Part shown: in pieces, positions 49,011 through 59,900 of the stretch
Layout: every line of letters starts with the position of its first letter
Position numbering within the stretch: position 1 is the stretch's first letter
Source: Henricia sp. BOLD:AAB3569
Lineage: Eukaryota; Echinodermata; Asteroidea; Spinulosida; Echinasteridae
Length of the DNA stretch: 64,000 nucleotides
Assembly: GCA_037783545.1 (NCBI GenBank)
Contig: JBBELK010000936.1
Span: 248,001-312,000, forward strand
Direction: 5' to 3'
Notes under the pieces: model-generated
What the model was told of the DNA's origin: nothing
Databases searched by the model: none
What the model saw: only the letters and a program-made list of their open reading frames with translations
Translations under genes and position numbers: made by a program

Positions 49011-49074
49011 ACATAACCCGACAGGCTCTTCACTTCCAACTTCCGTTGACTCGTACGTACCTCCTTAATTCGCA

Positions 49075-49349
49075 CAGAAAACTGTCAGATATCGAGGGGC
49101 CCAAGTTATGGAACTCACTTAGTGATTTATAAGTTGAAACAATGTACAAACCTTGCAATATTTAAGCGCACTTATAAATCCATTTTACTTTCTAATTAAT
49201 ATCATTAATTTATAATTATACATGTATTACTGTTACTTAGGCTATCTCAAGATTCCCATGCTGGCTTTAGGCATAAGTTTTGTTTGTTCTTGTATATTGT
49301 GTATTAAATTAAGGTATAGTTTGCAACTTATTCATTTGTATGGAGAGCG
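49075..49349 (+). mobile_element. Decayed LINE reverse-transcriptase tail and 3' region
   Basis: In two frames GPKLWNSLSDL and LAIFKRTYKSIL are visible, the C-terminal W-N-L / FK-YKS pattern of LINE ORF2, then AT-rich 3' sequence. The giant palindrome breaks it at 49355. A LINE 3' tail follows at 56202-56460, so both flanks may be one old element. Confidence 0.6.
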
Positions 49350-49400
49350 GTAATTTATGGAATTCCATATGTGCCAATCAATCCGCGTCTCCTTTTTATC

Positions 49401-49651
49401 CCGTCGCGTTTTTTTCCCGTCGCATTTTTTCTTTTCGTCGCATTTTTTCTCTTTTCGTCGAATTTTTTTCCTTTTCGTCGCATTTTTTTCCTTTTCGTCG
49501 CATTTTTTTCCTTTTCGTCGCATTTTTTTTTCGTCGCATTTTTTTTTTTCGTCGCATTTTTTTTTTCGTCGCATTTTTTTTTCCGTCGCATTTTTTTTTT
49601 CGTCGCATGTTTTTTTTTTCGTCGCATTTTTTTTCCCGTCGCATTTTTTTT
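49401..49651. repeat. TCGTCGCATTTTTT minisatellite, left tip
   Basis: About 15 units of 14-19 bp, each TTTTT(T/C)-CGTCGCA. All six frames stay open and give Lys/Arg-rich or Phe/Ser-rich runs that are not proteins. Confidence 0.9.
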
Positions 49652-49895
49652 CGACTACTGCTACTCACGTCTGTTCAAGGCCCATAGAGATAACGGGCAC
49701 AGACTATTTTTCTGGGCTTGGGCGCGTGATTCCACGCCGCCGGAGTCGAGTAGAATCGATTTCACTTCGAATCGCGTTTCGATATTTTTTGAGGAATCGA
49801 TTACCTGTAGAAATCGATTCCCTGTCGAAATCGATTACCTTTCATCTAGATTCTAGAACCAATAAATGAAATACAATTAGCCGAAGGCATTTTTG

Positions 49896-50360
49896 TTATG
49901 GATCTGACCCCTGAACCACCCTGATGACTAGCTGAACCTGGTGCATCGTTTGTACTGGTGACGCGCCGTAGATCAACCAGTCGTCCAGGTACATGCAAAG
50001 GTTGACACCCTGCAGCCTGAGGTACGCTCCCACCGCCCTGGTAACCATCGTGAACGCCCTGGTAACCATCGTGAACACCCTGGGCGAAGTGGAAATCCCG
50101 AAGGGAAGGCACGTCCATTCGTACGTCTGGCCCAGGATTTTGAATCTGAGCCAGCGCTGGTCTAGGGACGAGACCGGGACGTGCAGGTAGGCATACTTCA
50201 AATCGATAGAGGATGCCCACCTTCCCGTAAGCGGGCAGCGTAGGATGGACGCAAAAGTCTCCATCCTGAACTTGCGGGGCCGTATGAAACGGTTTAAGGG
50301 CTTGGGGTTCAGGATGGGGCGCCAGTCCCAGGTCTGCTTGGGAGCCAAGAAGAACGTCAA
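49896..50360 (-). pseudogene. DIRS-like reverse transcriptase fragment, left arm
   Basis: Reading on the minus strand: APKQTWDWRPILNPKPLNRF, SSIDLKYAYLHVPVSSLD, CLPFGISTSPRVFT and CMYLDDWLIYG. IDLK-AYLHVPV, LPFG--SPRVFT and YLDD are motifs of tyrosine-recombinase (DIRS-like) retrotransposon reverse transcriptases. FTMVTRA is duplicated in tandem (21 bp). The frame stops after VVQGSDP, with RNase H, recombinase and methyltransferase absent. It is a non-functional remnant. Confidence 0.85.
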
Positions 50361-50599
50361 CCAAAACCCCTCGCGATAGAGGGGAGGGGGTCGACCGGAG
50401 AGATGGCGCCCTTGGCAAGCAGGGCAGAGACCTCTGTCATAAGGATGACATCCTTCTGACCCCCATCCTGTGGATAAGGGGGTAGGTTTCGGTTAAGAAG
50501 TCGCTGGGGGTACCGCCGTGAATTCCAGGCGATAACCCCGAGACACAATCTCCAGAACCCAAGCGCCCGGGAGCTGAGATGGCTGGCCACTCTGGACGA

Positions 50600-51486
50600 A
50601 CGTCTGTGGGCAAGGAGCATGCCTGGACCCGTGGAGGCGGGAGAAGAGGAAAGCCAAGATCGAGTTGGCCCTTCTCCGCCTACTGCTCGGGCGCACTGGA
50701 CAAGCCGAGCTTATCGGCCGCCCTACGCACCACATCAAAGGGTACACGCTTGAAGAGTGTCCACCTCCTCTGGGTCCATAGTGGCCGCCGGCGGGGCCAG
50801 GACGAATGTGGCCTCGTCAGGAGGATCGTCCGAACCCGAGTCATCCTCACCGCTGCTAGCCTCCGAGACATCGAAGGTTAGTGGGCGGTAGGAACCCGCG
50901 GAAGACGGGGCAGCCGATGGAACCAAAGGAGAAGGAGCAGGCGCGCATCCACATCTGGTTAGAGGGCGCCGTTCCCGATGGACCTGCGGGCTCGTGAGCC
51001 GGCACTGACTGGTCAGCCCCAGTACAACGGTTGGGCTGGACCCGACCGAGCCCCAACGATGGCCCAAACCGGTTCTCCGTAGGCTCGACGCCTCCTGTCC
51101 CTGAAGGTACGCTATCCGAGGGACGGGGGTCACTTGCGTAACCGCCGTGCTCAGCTCTCATACCTGGGCCTACCGAATCGGCAGTACCCCTTCCTTTGAA
51201 GAGAGAGATGAGTTCCCGTAACAACGGTGCTACCTCGCTACCCAGAGGTTGTTCGGTAGCGGCCCCAACTGACCCAAGACCAGGGGGCCGAGCAGCCGGT
51301 GGTCGGGTCACAGCGTAGCCAACCAGGCTGGGGTGTATTGGTTACGTACTGCTGGGCAGCTAACTCTGAAGGGACTAGCTGTGGCAGGTACTCAGCACCA
51401 GCGGGACCCAGCCAAACTGGCTGACCCGCCTGTGCCCCGGTAGCATAAGCACCAACGTCATGTCCAGCTACCGGGTCCCCCGGCAT
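50600..51486 (-). pseudogene. DIRS-like gag-region remnant, left arm
   Basis: Starts MPGDPVAGHDVGAYATGAQA and continues with QPVWLGPAGAEYLPQLVPSE, then, after frame changes, ATEQPLGSEVAPLLRELISL and SEASSGEDDSGSDDPPDEAT. It has an acidic, Pro/Gly-rich composition. Interrupted by frameshifts and lacking the 866-bp segment retained in the right arm. Gag assignment rests on position upstream of the reverse transcriptase. Confidence 0.6.
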
Positions 51487-53285
51487 GATGTGGTTTCAAC
51501 GTTGTGACGATCTCCTTTGATTTTTCACCTCCTTTGATTTTTCACCGGAAATCGCAAAGACTGTATGAATCCGAATCGAGTACTTTTGAAAACGGCCATA
51601 ATGCACAGAATTCGCGGCAACTACACTGCGGCAACATTTTTGCACCAGTTGCAGACTACCAGCGACGCGGTGTCATGGCGATATGGTTTTTCTATTACGT
51701 GTAGGGTTACCAGTTTATGTCAGACACAGAAATATTAAACATTTTATTAACTTTTTGCTCAATCAACATTTCGCACACTCGGTGATAAATGAGATTTTAA
51801 GGATTTTTATAGTGGACCCCGAATCGGTAATTTTGAGGTGGTGTCAAAATGGTAACGAAACTGTCCCCACGCATGATATAATTCCTATCTAAGGTCTCCG
51901 GAAGTCAACGAGTCTCGCAGAGTCCCGCTCGTTCTCGAGGTCAACTTACACGGTCTATTGTGGGTGCACGTGCCCACTTTTGAAGGCATACAGAGTTCAT
52001 TCCGCATACAGAGTGCACCCCACCACTCAGTTGTCGTGTCCCAATAACATATTATAGTATGCACACAAATCTACTATAAGCAAGGTGCCCACATTATTAC
52101 CCCTGGTCACTAGGCTCACTGGAGAGCATACAGCCCTGTTGGACTCTCATGATGAGAGCGCCCAATCAAACACAGAACACTTTCACTCTTATACATGTAC
52201 ATGTAGTATCCATTTGCTCCCGGTGAAACCAGATAGTCCATAACAAAGTGTCTTGCCCAAGGGCACACTCACATTGCCATCACCTGCATTCGAACTGACA
52301 ACCTGTAGAATTGACCAGGTATTAAATATGACATATTAGACTGCTCTCCTTTAGTAACATACTAATGTTGTATACTATGTATAATGCAATTAAAACTAGC
52401 GTTATTGAGCAAAATATTGACCTTTTTAAAAAAATTCAAAAAACCATGAAGGAAAAAAGATACCAAACCAAATTGTATACTAAAGATAGATTGGATACAG
52501 TATTTTAAGATATGTAAGTTTCAATTGCTTGGGTAGTGACATATCGGGGAACCACCCCTCAGAAGAGGAGGCTCATTTTGCCATTTTTCTTTGCGGACAT
52601 ACTTTTAAACCTAGACCACGCCCCCAAAAAGGGTGGAATTACTTTGTCCTTGATATGAAGCAAACCCATGTGCCTAGTGTGTGTGCATATAAAATATGAA
52701 GTCAATTCAACCATCCATGTGGGCACCATGGGGAGCCAAAAATGAAAACAAGTTACCACGATAATCAAAAATGAGAGTTTTCGGGGAGCGACATCTCGAA
52801 AAGGAAACGTGGTAGCGTACTTTTGATAACAGAATCATGCAGATTAGATGCCAATCTATGTGTATATCAATTTTCAGGTAAAAATTCCCAAGCATTTTTG
52901 AGCTACAGGCCTCCAATGGCACGGCTACGATTGGGAAAATGTGGGTAGGGTAGGCATTTTTGTGGAGGTCATATCCCAGCAACTAGCAATTTTGTAAATG
53001 TTCATGACATAGGTTGAAGTATTTTTATAAAATGTTTTGACCAAATCCGAGTCGGACCCCTGACAACCTCTAGGTGATTTCACACGGAATGACCCAGCTA
53101 TGCGGGGTTTCCTCAGCCGGCCGCCGGCTCACCCAACACCTACCCAGTTTGGGCCGGGAAGCGGTGTGCCGCGGCAGGGGTCTTTCCCGTTCATGGCCCA
53201 ACTGGCCCGGCCAGTTTAGAACTTCTACACGGGTACACCCGCGACCGCGTTCAGCGCAGGGTATCCTGCACCGTCCCCGACCGCG
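51483..53285. other. Centre of the giant palindrome
   Basis: Not shared between arms. 51634-51965 is a minus-strand copy of the repeat found at 5230-6175. About 52240-52310 is a SINE fragment (AGTGTCTTGCCCAAGGGCAC, GCATTCGAACTGACAACC). 53060-53285 is GC-rich and could be the leader of the right-arm element. 52330-53050 shows nothing that I can name. Confidence 0.6.
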
Positions 53286-53304
53286 GGAGACCCGGTAGCT
53301 GGAC

Positions 53305-54990
53305 ATGACGTTGGTGCTTATGCAGGCGGGTCAGCCAGTTTGGCTGGGTCCCGCTGGTGCTGAGTACCTGCCACAGCTAGTCCCTTCGGAGTTAGCTGCC
53401 CAGCAGTACGTAACTAATACACCCCAGCCTGGTTGGCACGTCGGGGTGGACCAGTCCGGCACGGGTTTTCTACCATGGCTCCACCGGACTATGGCTACGC
53501 CGTGACCCGGCCCCCTGGTCTTGGGTCAGTTGGGGCCGCTACCGAACAACCTCTGGGTAGCGAGGTAGCACCGTTGTTACGGGAACTCATCTCTCTCTTC
53601 AAAGGAAGGGGTACTACCGATTCGGTAGGCCCAGGTATGAGAGCTGAGCACGGCGGTTACGCAAGTGACCCCCGTCCCTCGGATAGCGTACCTTCAGGGA
53701 CAGGCGTCGAGCCTACGGAGAACCGGCTTGGGCCATCGTTGGGGCTAGGTCGGGTACAGCCCAACCGTTGTACTGGGGCTGACCAGGTCCATCGGGAACG
53801 GCGCCCTCTACCCAGATTGATGCGCGCCTGCTCCTTCTCCTTTGGTTCCATCGGCTGCCCCGTCTTCCGCGGGTTCCTACCGCCCACTAACCTTCGATGT
53901 CTCGGAGGCTAGCAGCGGTGAGGATGACTCGGGTTCGGACGATCCTCCTGACGAGGCTACATCCGTCCTGGCCCCGCCGGCGGCCACTATGGACCCAGAG
54001 GAGGTGGACACTCTTCAAGCGTGTACCCTTTGCTGTGGTGCGTAGGGCGGCCGAGAAGCTCGGCTTGTCCAGTGCGCCCGAGCAGTAGGCGGAGAAGGGC
54101 CAACTCGATCTTGGCTTTCCTCTTCTCCCGCCTCCACGGGTCCAGGCATGCTCCTTGCCCACAGACGTTCGTCTACTGTGGGACAGGTCGGGGGCTGTTC
54201 CCCAGAAGACTGGAATTTTCTCGGTGAAGGGTTTCACCAGATCATTCCGGACTACGGAGAAGGCTTATGACTCCTTCCTGAGGACACCCTCCATGGACCA
54301 TAACGTCGCCGCTAGGCTACCGTCGACCAAGGGACCTCCAGCGGTCTTCTCTCCCTTCTGGGAGGAACAGCTGCGCCTTCTTGACTTGGCGGTGTCCTCC
54401 AGCCTTCGGCTAGGTGCCTTCTCCATGATCGTCGCCCACGACATGCGTCGGTTGTTATGGGCGACAGAGCAGATGCCGCCACGGAGGTCTCCGATGCTGC
54501 CATGGTAATGGCCGCGCTTGTAACCCGGAAGACGGAGACCTCGATGGCGCTGACCCTCCGGCGTAAAAATGTATGTTTTTCCCTCTGGTCGCTAAGCTCA
54601 GACCTGGCTTCTCAGGTCTCGAAGACCAAGCCTGAGAAACAGGACGTCCTCTTCGGAGGCGCGTTCTGTTCTTCCCTGCTCGCTTTGGCCGAGCGGGTTG
54701 AGAGTGAGCAAGCGCTAAAGCAAGCACAGGCAAAGGTTTCTGGTTCCCAAAAAACCTTCGAGCAAGAAGAGCAAGGGCAAGCGCCCTTCCTGTTCGAGCT
54801 CTGGCAGGCCCGCCAAGCAGGAGAAGTCAGGCACTTCCTAGGACACCAAGCAGTCCGGTGCCCCGGGTTCTTCTCAGAAGAATTTCAGGGCCAGGTCTGG
54901 CCAGCCTCCCAATTCGAAGGGCAAGGGCCCAAAGAAGGAGAAGCAACGTCGGTCCTGAGGGCTTGGCGGCCGCGGAATCCCCTCATGTAA
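53305..54990 (+). pseudogene. DIRS-like gag-region remnant, right arm (longer copy)
   Basis: Encodes QPVWLGPAGAEYLPQLVPSE, ATEQPLGSEVAPLLRELISL, SEASSGEDDSGSDDPPDEAT, then the part absent on the left: FSPFWEEQLRLLDLAVSSSL, RLGAFSMIVAHDMRRLLWAT and KPEKQDVLFGGAFCSSLLAL with a Gln/Lys-rich tail. Broken into several frames. The last block resembles Gag-like regions of DIRS elements that end in a basic or glutamine-rich stretch; this is inference from position and composition. Confidence 0.6.
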
Positions 54991-55192
54991 CGGGATCCGT
55001 ACCACCTCCGGTGGGCGGCCGCCTTCGGTTGTATGCTCCGGAGTGGCCAGCCATCTCAGCTCCCCGGGCGCTTGGGTTCTGGAGATTGTGTCTCGGGGTT
55101 ATCGCCTGGAATTCACGGCGGTACCCCCAGCGACTTCTTAACCGAAACCTACCCCTTATCCACAGGACGGGGGTCAGAAGGATGTCATCCTT

Positions 55193-55716
55193 ATGACAGA
55201 GGTCTCTGCCCTGCTTGCCAAGGGCGCCATCTCTCCGGTCGACCCCCCTCCCCCCTATCGCGAGGGGTTTTGGTTGACGTTCTTCTTGGCTCCCAAGCAG
55301 ACCGGGGACTGGCGCCCCATCCTGAACCCCAAGCCCTTAAACCGTTTCATACGGCCCCGCAAGTTCAGGATGGAGACTTTTGCGTCCATCCTACGCTGCC
55401 CGCTTAAGGGAAGGTGGGCATCCTCTATCGATTTGAAGGATGCCTACCTGCACGTCCCGGTCTCGTCCCTAGACCAGCGCTGGCTCAGAAATCCTGGGCC
55501 AGACGTACGAATGGACGTGCCTTCCCTTCGGGATTTCCGCTTCGCCCAGGGTGTTCACGATGGTTACCAGGGCGGTGGGAGCGTACCTCAGGCTGCAGGC
55601 CAGGTGTCAACCTTTGCATGTACCTGGACGACTGGTTGATCTACGGCGCGTCACCAGTACAAACGATGCACCAGGTTCAGCTAGTCATCAGGGTGGTTCA
55701 GGGGTCAGATCCATAA
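55193..55716 (+). pseudogene. DIRS-like reverse transcriptase fragment, right arm
   Basis: Same protein as 49896-50360 on the opposite strand: WRPILNPKPLNRFIRP, SSIDLKDAYLHVPVSSLD, then a frameshift where TTCAA-type bases are missing near 55490, and a second frameshift near 55600 before CMYLDDWLIYG. It ends at the same VVQGSDP junction as the left copy, so the truncation predates the inverted duplication. Confidence 0.85.
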
Positions 55717-55970
55717 CAAAAATGCCTTCGGCTTAATTTTATTTCATTCATTTCATTTATTGGTTCTAGAATCTAGATGAAAGGGAATCGATTTCGACAG
55801 GGAATCGATTTCTACAGGTAATCGATTCCTCAAAAAATATCGAAACGCGATTCGAGGTGGAATCGATTCTACTCGACTCCGGCGGCGTGGAATCACGCGC
55901 CCAAGCCCAGAAAAATAGTCTGTGCCCGTTATCTCTATGGGCCTTGAACAGACGTGAGTAGCAGTAGTCG

Positions 55971-56160
55971 AAAAAAAAATGCGACGGGAAAAAAATGCGA
56001 CGAAAAAAAAAATGCGACGAAAAAAAAAATGCGACGAAAAAAAAAAATGCGACGAAAAGGAAAAAAATGCGACGAAAAGGAACAAAATTCGACGAAAAGA
56101 GAAAAAATGCGACGAAAAGAAAAAATGCGACGGGAAAAAAACCGCGACGGGATAAAAAGG
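55971..56160. repeat. AAAAAATGCGACGA minisatellite, right tip
   Basis: About 11 units, inverse of the left-tip array but shorter. The difference in unit number shows the arrays have changed independently. Confidence 0.88.
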
Positions 56161-56201
56161 AGACGCGGATTGATTGGCACATATGGAATTCCATAGTAAT
56201 T

Positions 56202-56460
56202 GGCTCTTTGGCCTTCAATAGGCCTAGTACATGTATTTAAAATGTAAGGTAAATATTTCTACAAGTTTGGTATGGCCGCTGTCACAATAGTCTGCATGTA
56301 TAGTGCGACGTACACAGTTATGACGTATTAACTTTGGTTCCCCATTAGGGACCCATAATTAACAAGCGAGGCTTTTCTTTTATATAATAAGCGAATGTAA
56401 TGTTTTGATTTGTTAATTATTTTGTGAAAAGTGTGGAAATAAAACGAATTGAATTGAATT
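56202..56460 (+). mobile_element. LINE 3' end with GAATTGAATTGAATT tail
   Basis: CCCATTAGGGACCCATAATT, AACAAGCGAGGC and TGTGGAAATAAAACGAATTG match in reverse the segment at 61195-61390. It ends in a short (GAATT)n tail. Confidence 0.72.
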
Positions 56461-56881
56461 AATGTTGGAACGAAATATATTTCTGAAAATCTGAACACGC
56501 TCCTCATGATGCATGCATGGAAATGAATTTGGAAGTGTTTTGTCTCGGGTTTGAACTTTTTTTCGCATTTTAGTGCACTTTCTTTGTCGTCGAACGGAAA
56601 TTTAATAAAATAGAATGTTGCGATTTCTTGAAACTGGTCTATTTATTAAATTGAAATAATTAATTAACGATGTTTCCAGAAGAAGCGTTAACTATGCTTT
56701 CTATATTCTGTCGGTGTGTGTATTCTAGATTTTTGAAAACTGAGGGTCAATGACGGGTCGATGTTTTGGTCCAAACGACGGCTAGCTTCACCCAGGTTTC
56801 AGCTGCAAGGGCGGCCAAGTAGACTTGTCGGAAGGGGAGTCTTGATAAACTGAGTAAAGATTCTTTTTATCTCAAAGCAGA

Positions 56882-56912
56882 ATGCCAAAGAAAAATACCG
56901 TCGTCGTAACAG
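56882..56912 (+). CDS. pgpep1: pgpep1 coding exon 1 (residues 1-11)
   Basis: A 31-base coding exon, MPKKNTVVVT plus the first base of Gly, before donor GTAAGA. It is too short for routine ORF detection; the VVVTG strand joins GFGPF of exon 2 exactly as in the vertebrate enzyme. Confidence 0.9.
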
Positions 56913-59900
56913 GTAAGACAGTGTGTATTTGCTGTCATCACCAGAGAACGTTTGGAATCCTGTGGACAGATCGATAAGATATTGAGTAAGGCTGGCCCTG
57001 GATTTACGTTTAATTTGGCAACCGTTTGCCATTCTTTCAAGTGCCGGTTAATCGTTTAATCGTTCGGCTGGTACTTAAAAGGGCCCCTTATTTGGGATTT
57101 TTATCAATGAAATATATGCTATAAAACCAATATACTCAGTTACATTCATAAAAATCCTATTTGGAGCGTGTTTTGGGGGTTAAAACAAAGGTTTTTAGTT
57201 TTTATGCTAATCATAATATGCATATTCATGACCAAGGTCATGATGTCACAAGAGGCAAACACAGGAAACTGTGCACAAAAGATTCCACCTATTTTCTCAA
57301 ACGTCCTGGAACTTGTAATCCATGACTGTTTGAGTTAGACATCATGTTTCCTGTTGTAAGCCATGACGAAACTAGAGGAGAAAACTGCATCAATTTGCCA
57401 AGTCTTATAGTACATGTATGTTTTTTCTTAACTTTTCCCTTCTGTCTCCGTACGTGATGCACTCCAAACGGCGCCCTCTGTCTGTGGTTTATTGCAATGA
57501 AATCTTCAAAGTTGAAAAAGGCTACCTTTTGATTGATTTTACATCCAAACGAATGTAGCATGTCTTGCTGAACAAGTAATCCATCATATGAAGCAAAAGA
57601 TTAGGCAAAAAGTTGTTCAGCATGTCATGGGCCCTTTAAAGGGGTAAGAAGTAGTTGATCATTGATATTTTTCTTTAAAGTGACTCTTCAAGCATCAGTA
57701 AGTGCAGATTTGATGAAGAGAGAGGATGAGTTTAGAGTGGAAAAAAATGTTCACAAATTTCTTAAGAAAAACTTCAATTTACTGAATTCAGTCCTGGTCG
57801 CCACATATTATTTATATTAGTTATAGGGCAGGGCTCGAAAAAAAATCAAAATGTGGTTGCCCTTCGGGCAGGGGTATTTGAAATCTGGTTGCCCGAATTT
57901 CATTTTCGGTTGCCCAAATTTCATTACAATTTTTGCCTCAAAATCAAAACTGTAGTGTATGCCAAATTCCAGTAAATAATGCACAAACGTTTGTTTACCT
58001 GAATGACTGAGTCGGTGGTTATTTAATTCATGGTTGAGTAATTTACCGATGCTTAATTAGAAGTTGCAGGAACCTGGGTTCTCCCCATGCACAAACGTGC
58101 ATATCGGCCAGATACAATGAAATACTGGCCTGTCACGCAAGAAAAATCGCCAATCAAAATATTCGGCTCTCAATAGTAAATTGGGCACAACAAAATTATC
58201 AAAAATATCCCACATGGTGCTGCTAAAAAATACAATAAAATTACCATGTATACGTAAATTTTCTTTCGTGAAAAAAAGAACCACGTGGAGAACTGATGAA
58301 AAAAAATATTCCGATCATTCTTCTGATTTGCGTGGTTGGCCAAAAAATGCACGGTCGCTTCGCTAGCAGCGTGACACGTGCGTGCGGTAGTACGGTACTG
58401 TAGCTAGCCTTACATAAGATGTTCCAATACTTTTCTGTGTAACGGCACAAATAGCCTGCGAAGAGCATCGCTAGCAAATAAAATCAGCGTTTGCCCTTAA
58501 CTTTTTTCCCAACTGGCCAACAGGGCCAGTTGGCTTAAATCTTCCCTGGCCCGTCGGCATTTTAAGTGGCCCGCCTGGTTACCGTTAAACATTTCTGGTT
58601 GTTCTTTTTACACACAGTCGACCTTTAAAGTTTGCAATAACCACATTTGAGTAAATAAATTAGGAAAATTTGGTAGTCATAAGGTTCCCACTAAAAGTTT
58701 GAAAATGTGTGGTACATTTTAGAGCTTTCTGGTGAATTTTAGAGCTATTCTGGAGTCTTGAAAGGCTCTTTTGTTATAAATTTTCAAGGATGCATGTTTT
58801 TGTGCAACGGTAAACAGCAGTTCTAAGTGTGATGTACTCTTGGGGGCAGTTATACAGAATTAGCCAATAGTACATGTACTACCAGGGCGCGTGTATTTTT
58901 TTTACACCGCAGCGAGGGGTACACCCCAATTTGTCAACCCGAATAGAGTCTAAGTTTCCAATGACTGACACTTCTCGAGTGACAATCTTGGAAATAGTGA
59001 CAACTCTTACTCTCACTATTAGAGAAAAAGAAGAAACCGAGAAATTTCGGAAAATCCCAAACATTCATATAGATTCGAACCAGGGACCTTATGATTACAA
59101 GTCGAGCTCTCTTCTAACCAGACCACGAAGCTGGTTGCAAACCGACCGCATTCAAAACCCTAAATTCCTTTAAAATAACCAACCCTAAACCCTAACCCTA
59201 AACCCTAACCTATTATATAGTCTCCTCTCAAGACGCTAAAAAGGTACAAACCCCATTGTTCTCCCCTCGCAGTGGTGTAAAAAAAAATTACGCTACCAGG
59301 GCAGAGCTGATCTCTAACTTGTTGGCTTGGGGTCAAGTCAGTTTTTGGTTTTTGACCTGTGACTTGACTCTGGAGAAATTGACTTGTGACAAGACTTGGG
59401 AAATATGATTGGGAAATATGAATGGGAAATATGATTGATTTACGACTTGAAATAAAAACTAGTCATCAAGTCTCCAACCCCAGAGACATACATAAAACTG
59501 CAAGTGCAGTATTTTGCTCCAGGGGAATAAATTGGAACCAGGCCAGCCCTTGTATTGAAAGCAGTATTATGGCTCTGTTTTATTGCAACTGGACAGCCGG
59601 ACCATTTGGGGAGGTATTCCAGCTGGCCCGAGACGATTTCAACTGTCATTTGGCCAACGGACCAGTGTTAATTCGAACGCTGGCAATGCGCGTGAACACA
59701 GTAAATCCTTAAACGTCATTGGCCAGAATTTAGTAGCAACATGTCATACTATTTTTATCGGCCAATCAGCATGCGTTTTACAGCACGATCGCACATGTTG
59801 CATGTTTACAACAGGATCGCATATTATGTACATGTATACACAATAACCACACAGCATGTGGCATGCAGTACGGGCCGGGTGCCGGTGCGATGCGGCTCGC

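Larger units (their letters stand above)
41428..49349. other. Intergenic region upstream of the zinc-finger exon
   Basis: May contain 5' exons of the minus-strand zinc-finger gene. A minus-strand donor-like GTAAGTAC at 41723-41716 is one candidate boundary, but no coding exon was recognised. Otherwise it holds the repeats listed separately. 46020-46800 and 46900-47430 show no nameable feature beyond a short (TGGTTTTTGAC)n stretch at 46806-46890. Confidence 0.45.
49356..56195. mobile_element. 6.84-kb near-palindromic composite element with DIRS-like arms
   Basis: The left arm (49356-51482) is the reverse complement of the right arm (53286-56195) apart from indels. Both outer ends read TATGGAATTCCATATGTGCC from outside inwards. 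GTAATT at 49350-49355 and 56196-56201 is a 6-bp target duplication, so the whole unit appears to have inserted as one piece. From outside in, each arm has a TCGTCGCATTTTTT minisatellite, a GATTCCACGCC-GGAGTCGAG spacer, a 3'-truncated reverse-transcriptase and a gag-like region, reading outwards from the centre. The right arm has 866 bp (54174-55039) that the left arm lacks. The 1.8-kb centre is unrelated to the arms. Confidence 0.88.
58889..59292. mobile_element. 404-bp TIR element carrying tRNA-like and telomere-like sequence
   Basis: The left end CGTGTATTTTTTTTACACCG-CAGCGAGGGG and the inverse at the right (CCCCTCGCAGTGGTGT-AAAA) form about 30-bp TIRs. CTACCAGGGC is at 58879-58888 and again at 59293-59302. 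Inside lie a minus-strand tRNA-like stretch (59070-59130) and CCCTAAA/CCCTAA repeats (59183-59213). Confidence 0.85.
58485..59682 (+). mobile_element. Family D element, long or interrupted copy
   Basis: 58485-58687 and 59579-59682 match 23141-23450. The 890 bp between them holds a repeat also present at 28478-28620, which is itself split by the TIR element at 58889-59292. The layering is therefore at least three deep. Confidence 0.72.

Noticed and set aside
49332-49869. Overlapping Phe/Ser/Arg-rich and Lys-rich frames
   Set aside because: Translation of a 14-19-bp minisatellite, open in all frames.
49356-56195. Reading the arms as a bidirectional pair of host genes
   Set aside because: Reverse-transcriptase motifs, multiple frameshifts, missing downstream domains and transposon ends all indicate dead mobile DNA.
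59183-59213. Chromosome end or telomere fusion
   Set aside because: Only about four units, enclosed within a TIR transposon with its own target duplication.
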